From JBGPTK01 sp963797765 (GTDB lineage: Bacteria > Acidobacteriota > Terriglobia > Acidiferrales > UBA7541), in assembly GCA_963797765.1 (NCBI GenBank), contig CAWCQU010000003.1, positions 1-64,000 on the forward strand: a stretch of 64,000 nt of DNA, in the 5' to 3' direction. Below, piece after piece: positions 36,002 to 44,596 of the stretch. The notes beneath the pieces are model-generated. The model saw only the letters and a program-made list of their open reading frames with translations, was not told the DNA's origin and did no database searches. Made by a program: the position numbers and the translations under genes. How positions within the stretch are numbered: the first letter of the stretch is position 1; each line of letters begins with the position of its first letter.

Positions 36002-37091
36002 TTTGGCGCAGGGTTTTCCGGATTTTGCGGCGCCCGAGGAAATCAAGCGCGCCGCGAAAGACGCGATCGACGCGGACATCAATCAATACGCCATTACCTG
36101 GGGCGCGAAATCCTTGCGCAACGCCATCGCGGAGAAATTCGCCCGCACCCAGGGAGTGACGATCGATCCGGAACGCGAAATCACCGTTTGCTGCGGCGCC
36201 ACCGAAGCCATGATGTCCGCCATGATGGCCATCATCAATCCCGGCGACGAGGTAATCGTCTTCGAGCCGTTCTATGAAAACTATGGTCCCGACGCGATTC
36301 TATCCGGCGCCTCTCCGCGTTTCGTTAAGCTGCATCCGCCGCGCGGTGACGAAGGCTGGTCATTCGATCCGCAGGAACTCGCGGCCGCATTCACGCCCGC
36401 CACCAAAGCCATTATTCTGAACACGCCGAATAATCCCACGGGAAAAGTGTTTCGCCGCGACGAGCTCGAATTGATTCGCGATCTTTGCGTGCGCGCCAAC
36501 GTGTTTGCCATCACCGATGAAATTTACGAGCACATGCTCTATGACGGTGCCGAACATATTTCCATCGCCTCGCTCGAAGGTATGCGCGATCGCACCATCA
36601 CCATCAACGCCATGTCCAAGACCTACAGCGTCACCGGCTGGCGAGTGGGCTGGTGCATCGCTTCCGCCGACGTCACTTCCGCAATCCGCAAGGTCCATGA
36701 TTTTCTAACAGTGGGTGCCGCCGCTCCGTTGCAGGAAGCTGGAGCCCTGGCCCTCCGCCTTCCCGAAAGCTATTATCAAAAGCTTGCGAGTGAATATCTC
36801 CTGCGCCGTGACAAAATGCTCGGCATCCTTTCAGGCGCCGGCTTCCGCTGCTTCAAACCCCACGGCGCGTACTACATCATGACGGATATTTCCGATTTCG
36901 GTTTCCCCGGCGACCTGGAGTTCGCTCGATATCTGGTGGAGGAAATTGGCGTCGCGGCCGTACCGGGCTCGAGTTTTTACCACCACCCCACGGACGGCAG
37001 CCGCCATCTGCGATTTACGTTCTGCAAAAAAGATGCCACGCTTGATGCGGCCGCCGCGAAGCTTTCCAAGCTTCGTGCTGGCCGCCCGTGA
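35877..37091 (+). CDS. PLP-dependent class I/II aminotransferase
   Basis: A 404-residue fold-type I aminotransferase of the methionine/kynurenine aminotransferase (YbdL/KAT-like) group. Motifs in order: INLAQGFPDFAAPEEIKRAA (about 43-62), INQYAITWGAKSLRNAIAEK, CCGATEAMMSAMMAI (cofactor phosphate cup), EPFYENYGPDAILSGA, NTPNNPTGKVFRRDEL, ITDEIYEHMLYDG, and INAMSKTYSVTGWRVGW with the PLP lysine in SKTY. It would transaminate methionine, glutamine or an aromatic/keto-acid pair; the exact substrate is open. GAGGAG precedes the ATG by seven bases. It overlaps the end of the transglycosylase frame. Confidence 0.93.
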   Translation: MNAAGPERLGLHGNRLSAKAERFTESVIRQMTRLAIQFGAINLAQGFPDFAAPEEIKRAAKDAIDADINQYAITWGAKSLRNAIAEKFARTQGVTIDPEREITVCCGATEAMMSAMMAIINPGDEVIVFEPFYENYGPDAILSGASPRFVKLHPPRGDEGWSFDPQELAAAFTPATKAIILNTPNNPTGKVFRRDELELIRDLCVRANVFAITDEIYEHMLYDGAEHISIASLEGMRDRTITINAMSKTYSVTGWRVGWCIASADVTSAIRKVHDFLTVGAAAPLQEAGALALRLPESYYQKLASEYLLRRDKMLGILSGAGFRCFKPHGAYYIMTDISDFGFPGDLEFARYLVEEIGVAAVPGSSFYHHPTDGSRHLRFTFCKKDATLDAAAAKLSKLRAGRP

Positions 37092-37174
37092 TCGAATTTC
37101 AATCCGCGGATGAACGGCCAGTCAATCGCGCAATTTGTGCTAGAATCCGCCAGTTATCCGGGAGAGAAAACGGT

Positions 37175-37780
37175 ATGGCCGTGCAATTCGATTTGGTTCC
37201 GTTCGGCACGCGGGTTACGGAAAAGGGCGATGGCCCGGCTCAAGATGTCAGTGGCAGCGCAACCCGCACCTATCTCTGTACTCTCGAAATTATTGACCAA
37301 TTGGAACAGGAATCGATCGACGTCTCCATCTGGGGTTCGGCCGATGGAAATGAATGGGGATCCAAACCCCTGCTCAAAATTCCGCAAAGTTTCTACCGCG
37401 GACACATCCGCCAGGTACTCGATCTATCTCTACGTCCGGAGGTAAAATTCATCCGCGCGCGCTGGGAACTGGCCCGATGGGGCCGCGTGGCGCCCACGAC
37501 GATGTTCGTGATCGGCCTGCGCCTCGAAGAAGTTTCCGCATTCGCCCACGCCGCGCGCAAACGTCCCCGCCGCCGGCTAGTCTGCAGTTATCGTTTCGTG
37601 GAGAGAAACGTAAGGTGTCATCCCGATCCCGCTCCTGCGGGAGAGGGATCCCCAGTACACCTCCAACGAAACACGAATCCCGAAGACGCGCGGCCAGTTA
37701 AGAAAGCAGGCCCAATCCATCATCACCCAAGCTGCGTTTCGATTATTGAAAAAGAGGAGGCGGGGCAGATGGCTGGCTGA
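37175..37780 (+). CDS. Unknown protein whose C-terminus is made from an interspersed repeat
   Basis: A 201-residue protein. Residues 1-115 form a compact beta-rich domain (MAVQFDLVPFGTRVTEKGDG, TYLCTLEIIDQLEQESIDVS, IWGSADGNEWGSKPLL, VKFIRARWELARWG) resembling a discoidin/F5-8-type or jelly-roll fold of unknown function. From about residue 149 the sequence (CHPDPAPAGEGSPVH) is simply the translation of the 37615-37651 repeat, and the remaining tail is low in structure, so the ancestral stop was probably just upstream. ATG 37175 has GGGAGAG at spacing nine; an upstream GTG at 37088 overlapping the aminotransferase stop has no ribosome site. Confidence 0.65.
   Translation: MAVQFDLVPFGTRVTEKGDGPAQDVSGSATRTYLCTLEIIDQLEQESIDVSIWGSADGNEWGSKPLLKIPQSFYRGHIRQVLDLSLRPEVKFIRARWELARWGRVAPTTMFVIGLRLEEVSAFAHAARKRPRRRLVCSYRFVERNVRCHPDPAPAGEGSPVHLQRNTNPEDARPVKKAGPIHHHPSCVSIIEKEEAGQMAG
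37615..37651. repeat. REP-like repeat, GTCATCCCGA..GAGGGATCCC type
   Basis: Starts GTGTCATCCCGATCCCGCTC and ends GGGAGAGGGATCCCC. It is almost identical (differences at two positions) to the copy at 54407-54442. Internal pairing: GATCCC (37625-37630) with GGGATC (37645-37650) and CCCGC with GCGGG around TCCT. This copy lies inside the reading frame of the 37175 gene. Confidence 0.7.
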
Positions 37781-37810
37781 TTACCCTGTGGTGGAAACCA
37801 GCTGCCCCGC
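37760..37810. repeat. Stem-loop spanning a stop codon
   Basis: GCGGGGCAG (37760-37768) pairs perfectly with CTGCCCCGC (37802-37810). The stop of the 37175 gene falls in the loop. It lies between two convergent genes and may serve as a 3' end structure. On the minus strand the palindrome GCCGGC followed by seven T (37865-37876) is a weaker terminator candidate for the gene ending at 37880. Confidence 0.45.
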
Positions 37811-37879
37811 AAGCGATGCTGTTTGGCTTTTAGACTTTCCAATTCCTCAAAGGGTTACACAAAAAAATCGCCGGCAGGA

Positions 37880-38905
37880 TTAAGGTTTGGGTAGTGATTC
37901 GGGCGGCTGTGATTGCGCCATCGACTTTTGCACATCGTCGCGCCATTGTTTTGCTTTCATTCCCGCCGGGCTGTCCGGGTCGATCTTGATGTACTCAGTC
38001 AAGTCCGCGATCAATGCCGCCTGGTTATGCATTTTGTTGTGGATATTGGCAAGCAGGCTATAGATCGCGGCGTGATCCGGCTTCAATTTTCGAGCCTCAA
38101 TCGCGGATTTCTCGGCGTCTTCCAGTCGATCCAAGCCCAGCAAAGCCCGGCTAAGCTGAAATTGTGCCATCCAGGAATTGGGTTGCAGCTCCACGGCATG
38201 ATGCAAGTACGATTCGGCGTCCGCGAATTTTTGCTGGTCATTGAGAATTGCCCCCAGCGCGGCATCGGCTTGCCCGAATTTCTGATCGCTCAATTCCAGC
38301 GCCTTGCGCAGGCTGTCCTGCGCCTCGGTGAAATGTCCCAATTGCCAGTTGGCCATCGCTCTTTCGTACAGCACTTCGTAATATCCCGGAGCCAATTGCA
38401 GAGCGTGTTGGAAATCCGCCAGGCTTCCTTGCGCATCCCTTTCCGCATAGAGCTTGTGCCGTCCCTCTTGAGCGGATTGGCGGGCCTTGGGCGGCATCGA
38501 AAGTTCATGCGCGGAAATGGACGGCCCAGCCGGCGCGGGGGCCGCTTCCGGAGTCACCGGTTTCGCGAACAAAAGAATCCCGCTGCGGGAGCCTAGCGTC
38601 AGATTTACTTGAATACTCGACGACTCATAATTGGGATCCACAACGACGACCGTGTAAAAGCCCTGGTTTAGCGGCTGGAACGTAAATCGCCCTCCGCCAT
38701 CGGTATGTCCTGTCATCACAATCTGGCTGGGATTCTCGGTGAGCACCAGGTCAATGCGCAAATCGGGCACAACGGCTCGCGTGTCCGACGAACGCACGTT
38801 GCCATCAAGATAGCAGCCATTGGGGCACATATTTTGCGCGCTGGAAAATGACGGAGACAAAAGCAGAACCGCAAGGATTGACAGGAAAACAGATGCTTTC
38901 ACCAT
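37880..38905 (-). CDS. Secreted CarboxypepD-regulatory + TPR protein (copy A)
   Basis: A 341-residue exported protein: signal peptide (VFLSILAVLLLSPSFSSAQ), a CarboxypepD-regulatory-like beta-sandwich (residues 22-105; CYLDGNVRSSDTRAVVPDLR, TDGGGRFTFQPLNQGFYTVV), a Pro/Ala linker, and about five TPRs (residues 145-320; EGRHKLYAERDAQGSLADFQ, LGAILNDQQKFADAESYLHH, SLLANIHNKMHNQAALIADL). It would lie in the periplasm and hold protein complexes together. It has the same architecture and shared segments as the gene at 39006 just upstream on the same strand, so the pair arose by tandem duplication. ATG 38905 precedes the signal peptide directly. Confidence 0.83.
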   Translation of the reverse strand: MVKASVFLSILAVLLLSPSFSSAQNMCPNGCYLDGNVRSSDTRAVVPDLRIDLVLTENPSQIVMTGHTDGGGRFTFQPLNQGFYTVVVVDPNYESSSIQVNLTLGSRSGILLFAKPVTPEAAPAPAGPSISAHELSMPPKARQSAQEGRHKLYAERDAQGSLADFQHALQLAPGYYEVLYERAMANWQLGHFTEAQDSLRKALELSDQKFGQADAALGAILNDQQKFADAESYLHHAVELQPNSWMAQFQLSRALLGLDRLEDAEKSAIEARKLKPDHAAIYSLLANIHNKMHNQAALIADLTEYIKIDPDSPAGMKAKQWRDDVQKSMAQSQPPESLPKP

Positions 38906-39005
38906 GAGGCACCTCGCCGCCCAACTTTCACCGGATTGTATCACCGGCTTGATCGGGAATTTTGTCCGCGAATCGCTCTTTCCCGCTTCGTCGATACCTT
39001 TCCGC

Positions 39006-40052
39006 TCAAGGTTTTGGCTCCGCTGCAGCAGGAGTTGCCGATGATTGTTCCTTGGCCATCGATTGCTTCAACTGCTCTCTCATTTTTTTTGCTTGGAGCC
39101 CGGCGGCGCTATCTGGATCAAGCTTGATGAACGCATTCAAATCCTCAAGCGCAGCAGCGGAGTTATGCAACCGTAAGTGCACCAGGGCCAGCACCCGGTA
39201 AACGCCAGGCGCATCCGGCTTCAATTCGCGGGCCCGTTCCAATGGTTTTTCCGCGTCCGTCAGCCGATTCTCGCTGTAATACACCCGCCCCAATTGGTAA
39301 TGGCCCATCCACGATGCCGGCTCGGCTTCCACGCTCAACAGCAGGGATTTCTCGGCCTCGTCATATTTCTTCTCCTCGGCCAGGATCACTCCCAGGGCCA
39401 TGTTCGCATGTCCATATTTGTTGGCGCTCAATTCGCTCGATTTTCGCAGCGCAGTTTCGGCGTCATCGAGTTGCTTCAGTTGCCGGTAAGCGATGCCCAG
39501 ATCGTAATACGCTTCGTAGCAATCCGGCGCGGCCTGAATGGCCTTGTGAAAATCCGCCACACTCCCTTGCGCGTCATTGCTGTCGTAAAGTTTCTTGCGC
39601 CCGTCTCGCAACGCATCCTGGGCCTTTTTAGGGAGTGCCAGCTCATGCACCGAAATTATGGGTCCATTTTCCGTTTTGGCCTGCGCCAGCGTCTTCTTTA
39701 ACGATAGATTTATTCCGTGGAAGTTCCCGAGCGATGCATCAAGCGTTTCGCGGATCGGCTCGTAACCCGTTTCCTCCACTTCCAACAGGTACGAACCTGC
39801 CGTTACGGCGGAAAAAGTGAATCGGCCGTTGTCATCGGTATAGACGAATGAAACCACTCCACCGGTTGGCGAGGCCAGATCCACTCGAATGCGATTTGGA
39901 ATGGGCGAATTATCTTCCGAACGAACGGTGCCGTCGATCGTAACTCTTCGGCTAGGGCTGTTGGTTCGGCCGGTCATTTGCGCCTGGCTGGCGGCGCACA
40001 CAGTGAGCATGCAGAGACAACTGGATAGGAATAGGAAGAACGGTCGTTCCAT
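39006..40052 (-). CDS. Secreted CarboxypepD-regulatory + TPR protein (copy B)
   Basis: A 348-residue paralogue of copy A. Signal peptide (FFLFLSSCLCMLTVCAASQA), CarboxypepD-like domain (RVTIDGTVRSEDNSPIPNRI, TDDNGRFTFSAVTAGSYLLE), then a conserved junction (ISVHELALPKKAQDALRDGR, KLYDSNDAQGSVADFHKA) and TPRs (SANKYGHANMALGVILAEEK, SVEAEPASWMGHYQLGRVYY), ending DPDSAAGLQAKKMREQLKQS. The corresponding end of copy A reads DPDSPAGMKAKQWRDDVQKS, showing the duplication. ATG 40052 is chosen because it begins the signal peptide. About 100 bp separate the two genes, which are likely one transcript. Confidence 0.83.
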   Translation of the reverse strand: MERPFFLFLSSCLCMLTVCAASQAQMTGRTNSPSRRVTIDGTVRSEDNSPIPNRIRVDLASPTGGVVSFVYTDDNGRFTFSAVTAGSYLLEVEETGYEPIRETLDASLGNFHGINLSLKKTLAQAKTENGPIISVHELALPKKAQDALRDGRKKLYDSNDAQGSVADFHKAIQAAPDCYEAYYDLGIAYRQLKQLDDAETALRKSSELSANKYGHANMALGVILAEEKKYDEAEKSLLLSVEAEPASWMGHYQLGRVYYSENRLTDAEKPLERARELKPDAPGVYRVLALVHLRLHNSAAALEDLNAFIKLDPDSAAGLQAKKMREQLKQSMAKEQSSATPAAAEPKP

Positions 40053-40313
40053 TGGGACCTCCCGAGGCCGGCCCAAACGATTTCCTCCGCCGCCACCCCG
40101 GCGGACGAAGCACGTTTGCACTCTGCGCACAATCTTACGCTTGCCTTCCGATTTTTTCTCTTTTTTTCAATGGCGATCGATCCAGTGAAATTTACAAGCA
40201 AAGCGCCCCGGAAAACTCCGCCGCGCTCCGTTCTAGTACAGAGGGGGAATGCACGCGGCGCTGATCTCGAGCGAACCGTTCGTTACCTTGTGCCGCGATC
40301 GGGTAGGAAATTG

Positions 40314-41702
40314 TCAGGCCAACTCGAACGTCTCGCCGTATTTGGGAATCGTGATCGGCCAGTGGAATTGTGAATCCAGCGTCGCGTGGAACGATTGCAT
40401 CACGGACAGCTCTCCATGAACTAGAAACGTTTGCTTCGGCGGTGCGCTCAATCCCGAGAGCCAGCGAATCAGTTCCGTCCGGTCGCCGTGTGCTGAAAAC
40501 TGCGAGAGTTCGACAATTTCGGCCCGCACCGGCACATCTTCGCCATGGATGCGCACCGTCGGTGCATGGTCGAGCAAGGCCCGTCCCCGAGTTGCTTGCG
40601 CCTGGTATCCCGTAATCAGCACGCAGTTTCGCGAATCAGGCAAACGTCGCGCCAGATGATGCAAAATGCGGCCCCCGGTCGCCATCCCGCTGGCGGAAAT
40701 AATGATGCAAGGTGTGTTGACGTTGTTGATCTGCTTCGAATCCTCCACCGCCAGCGTCATATGCACCTCGCGCATGTTCAAGGGATCGCCCCCGTTTTCC
40801 TCGCGCGTGAAGATCAGGTCATGGTCTTCGCGATGACGCACATATAAGTCAGTTACGTTGATAGCCATCGGGCTGTCGACGTAAACGGGTAAGCGCGGAA
40901 TGCGCTGCCAATCAGCCAGTTGGCGCAATACGTACATCAGCGATTGAGTGCGGCCCACCGCGAACGCCGGAATTACCACCACGCCGCCTCGTTTCGCCGT
41001 TCGCGTCACCGCGTCGGCCAGCATGTCGTATTTCGCATCGAGGGGGTGCACTCGATCGCCGTATGTTGTTTCGCACAATAAATAATCCGCGCGGCCCGGT
41101 GTCTGGGGGTTTTTTAGAATCGGCGCGTTATAACGCCCGATATCACCGGAGAACACCACCACAATCGATTTCCCGTTCTCCGTGATCGTCAATTCCAGGG
41201 AAGATGATCCCAGAATGTGTCCAGCGTCATACGGCTGCACCTTGAATTGCGGACTGATCGTGAACGCGTCCATCCGCGAAACTGGCTGAAATCTCTGCAG
41301 CGCGGTCTGCGCTTCCGCCACCGTGTAAAGCGGCAGCGCCGGCTTGTGCCGGCTGTACCCTTTCTTTCCCGCGTAAAGCGCGTCTTCTTCCTGCAAATGC
41401 GCGGAATCCGGCAGCAGGTATCCGCAAAGTTCCTGCGTCGCGGCATTCGCGTAAATGGGCCCGCGGTATCCATCGCGCACCAGCCGCGGCAAGTATCCGG
41501 TGTGATCGATGTGCGCGTGCGTCAGGATCAGCCAGTCAATTGAAGCCGGATCGATGGGAAGCCGCTCCCAATTTCGCTGTTTCAATTCGCGGCTGCCTTC
41601 AAAAAGTCCGCAGTCCACCAGCAGGCGCTTGCCGCCCGCCTCCACCAGATACTTCGACCCAGTCACCGTCTCGGCCGCGCCAAGAAAAGTTATTTTTGCC
41701 AT
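40314..41702 (-). CDS. MBL-fold beta-CASP RNase (CPSF/TTHA0252-like)
   Basis: A 462-residue metallo-beta-lactamase ribonuclease. Zinc motif LILTHAHIDHTGY (His62, His64, Asp66, His67), then DAGHILGSSSLELTI (third zinc region), the beta-CASP insert (VIPAFAVGRTQSLMYVLRQL, VYVDSPMAINVTDLY), motif B in IIISASGMATGGRILHH, and the end FSAHGDRTELIRWLSG with KQTFLVHGE (motif C). The absence of a long C-terminal domain separates it from RNase J and matches the bacterial CPSF-73-like group, which cuts single-stranded RNA. It shares a divergent promoter region with the duplicated-domain protein gene. Confidence 0.92.
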   Translation of the reverse strand: MAKITFLGAAETVTGSKYLVEAGGKRLLVDCGLFEGSRELKQRNWERLPIDPASIDWLILTHAHIDHTGYLPRLVRDGYRGPIYANAATQELCGYLLPDSAHLQEEDALYAGKKGYSRHKPALPLYTVAEAQTALQRFQPVSRMDAFTISPQFKVQPYDAGHILGSSSLELTITENGKSIVVVFSGDIGRYNAPILKNPQTPGRADYLLCETTYGDRVHPLDAKYDMLADAVTRTAKRGGVVVIPAFAVGRTQSLMYVLRQLADWQRIPRLPVYVDSPMAINVTDLYVRHREDHDLIFTREENGGDPLNMREVHMTLAVEDSKQINNVNTPCIIISASGMATGGRILHHLARRLPDSRNCVLITGYQAQATRGRALLDHAPTVRIHGEDVPVRAEIVELSQFSAHGDRTELIRWLSGLSAPPKQTFLVHGELSVMQSFHATLDSQFHWPITIPKYGETFELA

Positions 41703-41800
41703 AGGCGCGCTATTCTAATCGAAGTTTCCAAGCCTGGCGACATTTGCTTCGCTTCTTTCGTTCGCCTCCTTGCTCCGCAGCCAGTCTCACTGCTCCTGAG

Positions 41801-41875
41801 GACATTCCGAGCAACGCGCGCCTTCTGCGTCCCGACTTGTTTGTCCGGACGAGGAATCCTCTTACGAGTTCAATG
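41801..41875. repeat. REP-like repeat in divergent promoter region
   Basis: Reads CATTCCGAGCAACGCGCGCC, then a hairpin of GCGTCCCGAC against GTCCGGACGAGG (imperfect), closing GAGGAATCCTCTTA. It is a relative of the element at 3243-3308. It occupies most of the space between the beta-CASP RNase gene and the gene at 41936. Confidence 0.5.
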
Positions 41876-41935
41876 CCAAGCTGCTCACTCTTCTGATACA
41901 GTCCGAGTCCGGACTTGCCTTCAAGGAGCACATCG

Positions 41936-43251
41936 ATGTCCAGGAATCTCCTCACGCTCACCGCAGTCCTGATGCTTTCCTTTATTAGCGCCTCCTCCCG
42001 TGCGCAACAGACGTCCCCAAGCGCGCCGCTGCCGACCGCATCGAGCCCGGCGCTCCAAATCGAAACGGACGAATACACTCGCTATGAATTGCTCGCGCCC
42101 GAAACCGCCAGTTTCAAAATCTATTACGAAGTCACCGCCGCTACTCCCGGCGCGAAATATTATTTCAACCCCATCCGTAAAGGCAGCGCGGCCAGCGACG
42201 AATCCGTTTTTGACGCCATGTCCGGCCAGCCGCTTCGCTTCGAACTTGTTAGCGGCACGGACGCGCGCAAGGATTCCCTGATGACGGACGCCGATCTTTC
42301 CACGAACTATATTAAGGTTTATCTCTCTCGCCCAGTTCCGCCAGGAGGCCAGGCTCGCATCATCATCCTCAAAACCTATAAAGACGCAAAAAGCTATTAC
42401 CTCGACGGCGATTCGATCGTTTTCAATCGCCCTCTCGGAATCAAGCGCAACCGCGTCATTCTTCCGGCTGGTTATGAATTGACGGGCTGCAATGTTCCCT
42501 CCCAGGTGTTCCCCGAACCGGACGGCCGAATCGCCATCAGCTTCATGAACGGCAGCGCCGGCGAAGCCCCTCTCATCCTACGAGCCAAACTCGGCGCGCA
42601 AACAGGTGCGGCAGCCTCTCCTCATCCGCTTACCTCGTCGCGCAGTTGGGAATCTCCATTCGAGGGGGATACTGAAAAGGAACGCATTTCCGAGCGTGCT
42701 CACCAGGATCGCGACATCGTATATTTTCTTCAACCTCCCGAAACTCACTCCTTCAGTCTCTATCACGACTACACCGAGTCGCGCCCCGGCTTCGACAAAT
42801 ATCTCAATGTAGTTCGCGAAGGCAGCACGGTCTCGAATCCCTCCGCCTACATTCTCGATACTGGTGAGAAGCTCACAACTCAGTTTGAAAAGCGCCGAAG
42901 AACTGGCCGCCTCCAAGATCGATGCCGGTGAAGCCGATCCCTGCGAAGTCGGAAGTCGTACTCATCCCTTTTCCGCCGGTAAAAAAAGGCCAATCAATCC
43001 GCCTGCGAATTTCCGAAACCTACACTGCTCCGGTCAGCTATCGCCTGGATGGCGACGAATTAGTTTTCGATCGCAGCCTCGGACGCCCGCGCAATGCGGT
43101 GGTTCTCCCGGCCGGGTGGTACCTTACCGCCAGCGCGATTCCTGCAACTGTTTCCCAGCTTCCAGACGGCCGTATCCGCCTGGACTATTGGAACGGCCGG
43201 CCTGATTCAGTGGATGTGTTAATCAAAGCAAAGCGTCGCGCACTGCCGTAG
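41936..43251 (+). CDS. Secreted protein with an internal tandem duplication, two frame breaks
   Basis: About 437 residues when joined. After a signal peptide (LLTLTAVLMLSFISASSRAQ) come two copies of a ~190-residue beta-rich unit. Unit 1 (residues ~45-220): YELLAPETASFKIYYEVTAA, YFNPIRKGSAASDESVFDAM, ILKTYKDAKSYYLDGDSIVF, VILPAGYELTGCNVPSQV. Unit 2 mirrors it: VYFLQPPETHSFSLYHDYTE, LNVVREGSTVSNPSAYILDT, RISETYTAPVSYRLDGDELV, VVLPAGWYLTASAIPATVSQ. Breaks are one extra A in the A4 run at 42888-42891 and one extra base near 42924. The family is unnamed to me; similar proteins occur in acidobacteria. Function unknown; export is clear. Confidence 0.75.
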
Positions 43252-43375
43252 TGGATTTTCAAAAGAACTTGCGGAATAGTTCCAAACTTCATTCGCTCAT
43301 TGCAGTGCCGCACTGGCGAACTCGAAACGAAAAAAATTGTTCGGCCAATTCGCATCGTCTTACTATTGATTCCGC

Positions 43376-44053
43376 ATGGAGTCCCGCGTTTCTCCAACTC
43401 GGTCTCTGATCGGATTCTTGGCGCTGTTTTATCTGGCTTGGTCGGCTCGGGCGATCCTGCTGGCGACTTTTGACCAGACCATCAGCGATCCTCTCCTTCG
43501 CCGATTGTGGTTCGAATCTCTTAGACTCCTGATCTGGGGAATATTTCCCGCCTACTGGCTTTATCAAGTTGATCGCATTCGGCCGGAGAGCGCTTTCCGC
43601 ATGGAAAAATCTTCGGATCGAAAGTTTTTGGCCTTGGGACTCGGATGCCTTTGGGTCCTCGCGGGCAGGGCAGTCGAACACATTCAAGGAAATTCCTGGA
43701 TGTCAATTCCCGCCCATCTGGACTCAAATCAAATTTTCGTCGGGTTGTTAGCTTTGCCGGGAGTTCCGGTGCTGGAGGAGTTCGTCTTTCGAGGCATTGT
43801 GTTTAAGCGTCTGCTTAATTTGATGCGGCCTCTCTGGGCCTATTTGATCTCGAGCCTGCTTTTCGGTTGCGCCCACCTGCCAGGCTGGTTTGTCATCTAC
43901 CACGGCAATCCGATGCTGATTGCCCAGTTCTTCATCACGGTAGTTTTGTTTGGTGTCGTGCTCTGTTTTCTATTTGCCGAGTCGGGCGTGCTGTGGGTCC
44001 CCATTGCGATTCACTTGCTGAACAATTTATTAAGCGGCGCACCATTCCGATAA
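43376..44053 (+). CDS. CPBP-family intramembrane glutamic protease
   Basis: A 225-residue membrane protein with six to seven helices and the CPBP (Rce1/CAAX-like) active-site elements: motif 1 VPVLEEFVFRGIVFKRL (Glu134, Glu135, Arg139), motif 2 LLFGCAHLPGW (His167) and a late AIHLLNNLLSG region for the final conserved residues. Bacterial members process exported or lantibiotic-type peptides or anti-sigma factors; no substrate gene is adjacent except, 540 bases further, an ECF/anti-sigma pair. ATG 43376 follows no strong ribosome site, so the start is a modest guess. Ends just before the tRNA-Ala gene on the opposite strand. Confidence 0.85.
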   Translation: MESRVSPTRSLIGFLALFYLAWSARAILLATFDQTISDPLLRRLWFESLRLLIWGIFPAYWLYQVDRIRPESAFRMEKSSDRKFLALGLGCLWVLAGRAVEHIQGNSWMSIPAHLDSNQIFVGLLALPGVPVLEEFVFRGIVFKRLLNLMRPLWAYLISSLLFGCAHLPGWFVIYHGNPMLIAQFFITVVLFGVVLCFLFAESGVLWVPIAIHLLNNLLSGAPFR

Positions 44054-44123
44054 AGGAAAGCAGAACGGAATTCTCCGTGAAGCGATCCCTTCAACAACGG
44101 TATGCCAAATTTGTATTGAAAAT

Positions 44124-44199
44124 TGGTGGAGCCGGCGGGGATCGAACCCGCGACCTCCTCGATGCCATCGAGGCGCGCTCCCAGCTGCGCTACGGCCCC
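44124..44199 (-). tRNA. tRNA-Ala (GGC anticodon)
   Basis: Reverse complement starts GGGGCCGTAGCGCAGCTGGG and has the anticodon stem-loop CTCGATGGCATCGAG, giving anticodon GGC (alanine, GCC codons). The T-arm reads GGGTTCGATCCCCG. Acceptor stem GGGGCCG pairs with CGGCTCC (one G-U). Discriminator A is at 44127 and CCA (44124-44126) is encoded. Total 76 bases. Confidence 0.97.
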
Positions 44200-44596
44200 A
44201 CGGTAAATCCAAGCCCATCACTTAGTTTCAAGCAAACTTCCCGGTGGATCAAGGACGCGCTCTTGGCCCAGGAGCGCTCCATCACATAGGAAGGGAACTT
44301 CACTTTTATAGCATTCCGTCCGCCCAAAGGTCAACCAAATCAAGCTACTTGGTTCATTTTACAGCACTTGCCCAGGCACCTCGATTGCTCTACCAATACC
44401 TATGCGCCAGCCAAAGGTGGCTACACGCCCCGAGTTTTCTGGTATCCTAGCAACAAAGACACCCGGTTCGGTGTCTAATAACACGACTGGATTGTCTCGA
44501 AGCCTCAGCCCAGCCAGGCTGAACTCTTCGAGTGGCGAACCAGGCAGCCTGATCGCTGGCGCATCTGTGCGCAGCGGAAGAAGGGCAGCGGGAAAA
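44200..44596. other. Leader region of the ECF sigma gene, no gene
   Basis: Between tRNA-Ala and the sigma factor. A frame in register with the sigma factor reaches back to 44402 but its product has low complexity and no homology to ECF N-termini, so I treat it as untranslated. The tRNA-Ala promoter should be at its left end (minus strand). No clear hexamers were seen. Confidence 0.5.

Noticed and set aside
35877..37091. Aminotransferase as EgtE, the missing ergothioneine lyase
   Set aside because: It is a class I/II transaminase close to methionine/kynurenine aminotransferases and sits 24 kb from egtB-egtD.
44402..44596. N-terminal extension of the ECF sigma factor
   Set aside because: Low-complexity sequence with no match to sigma N-termini; the ATG at 44597 begins a typical ECF protein.
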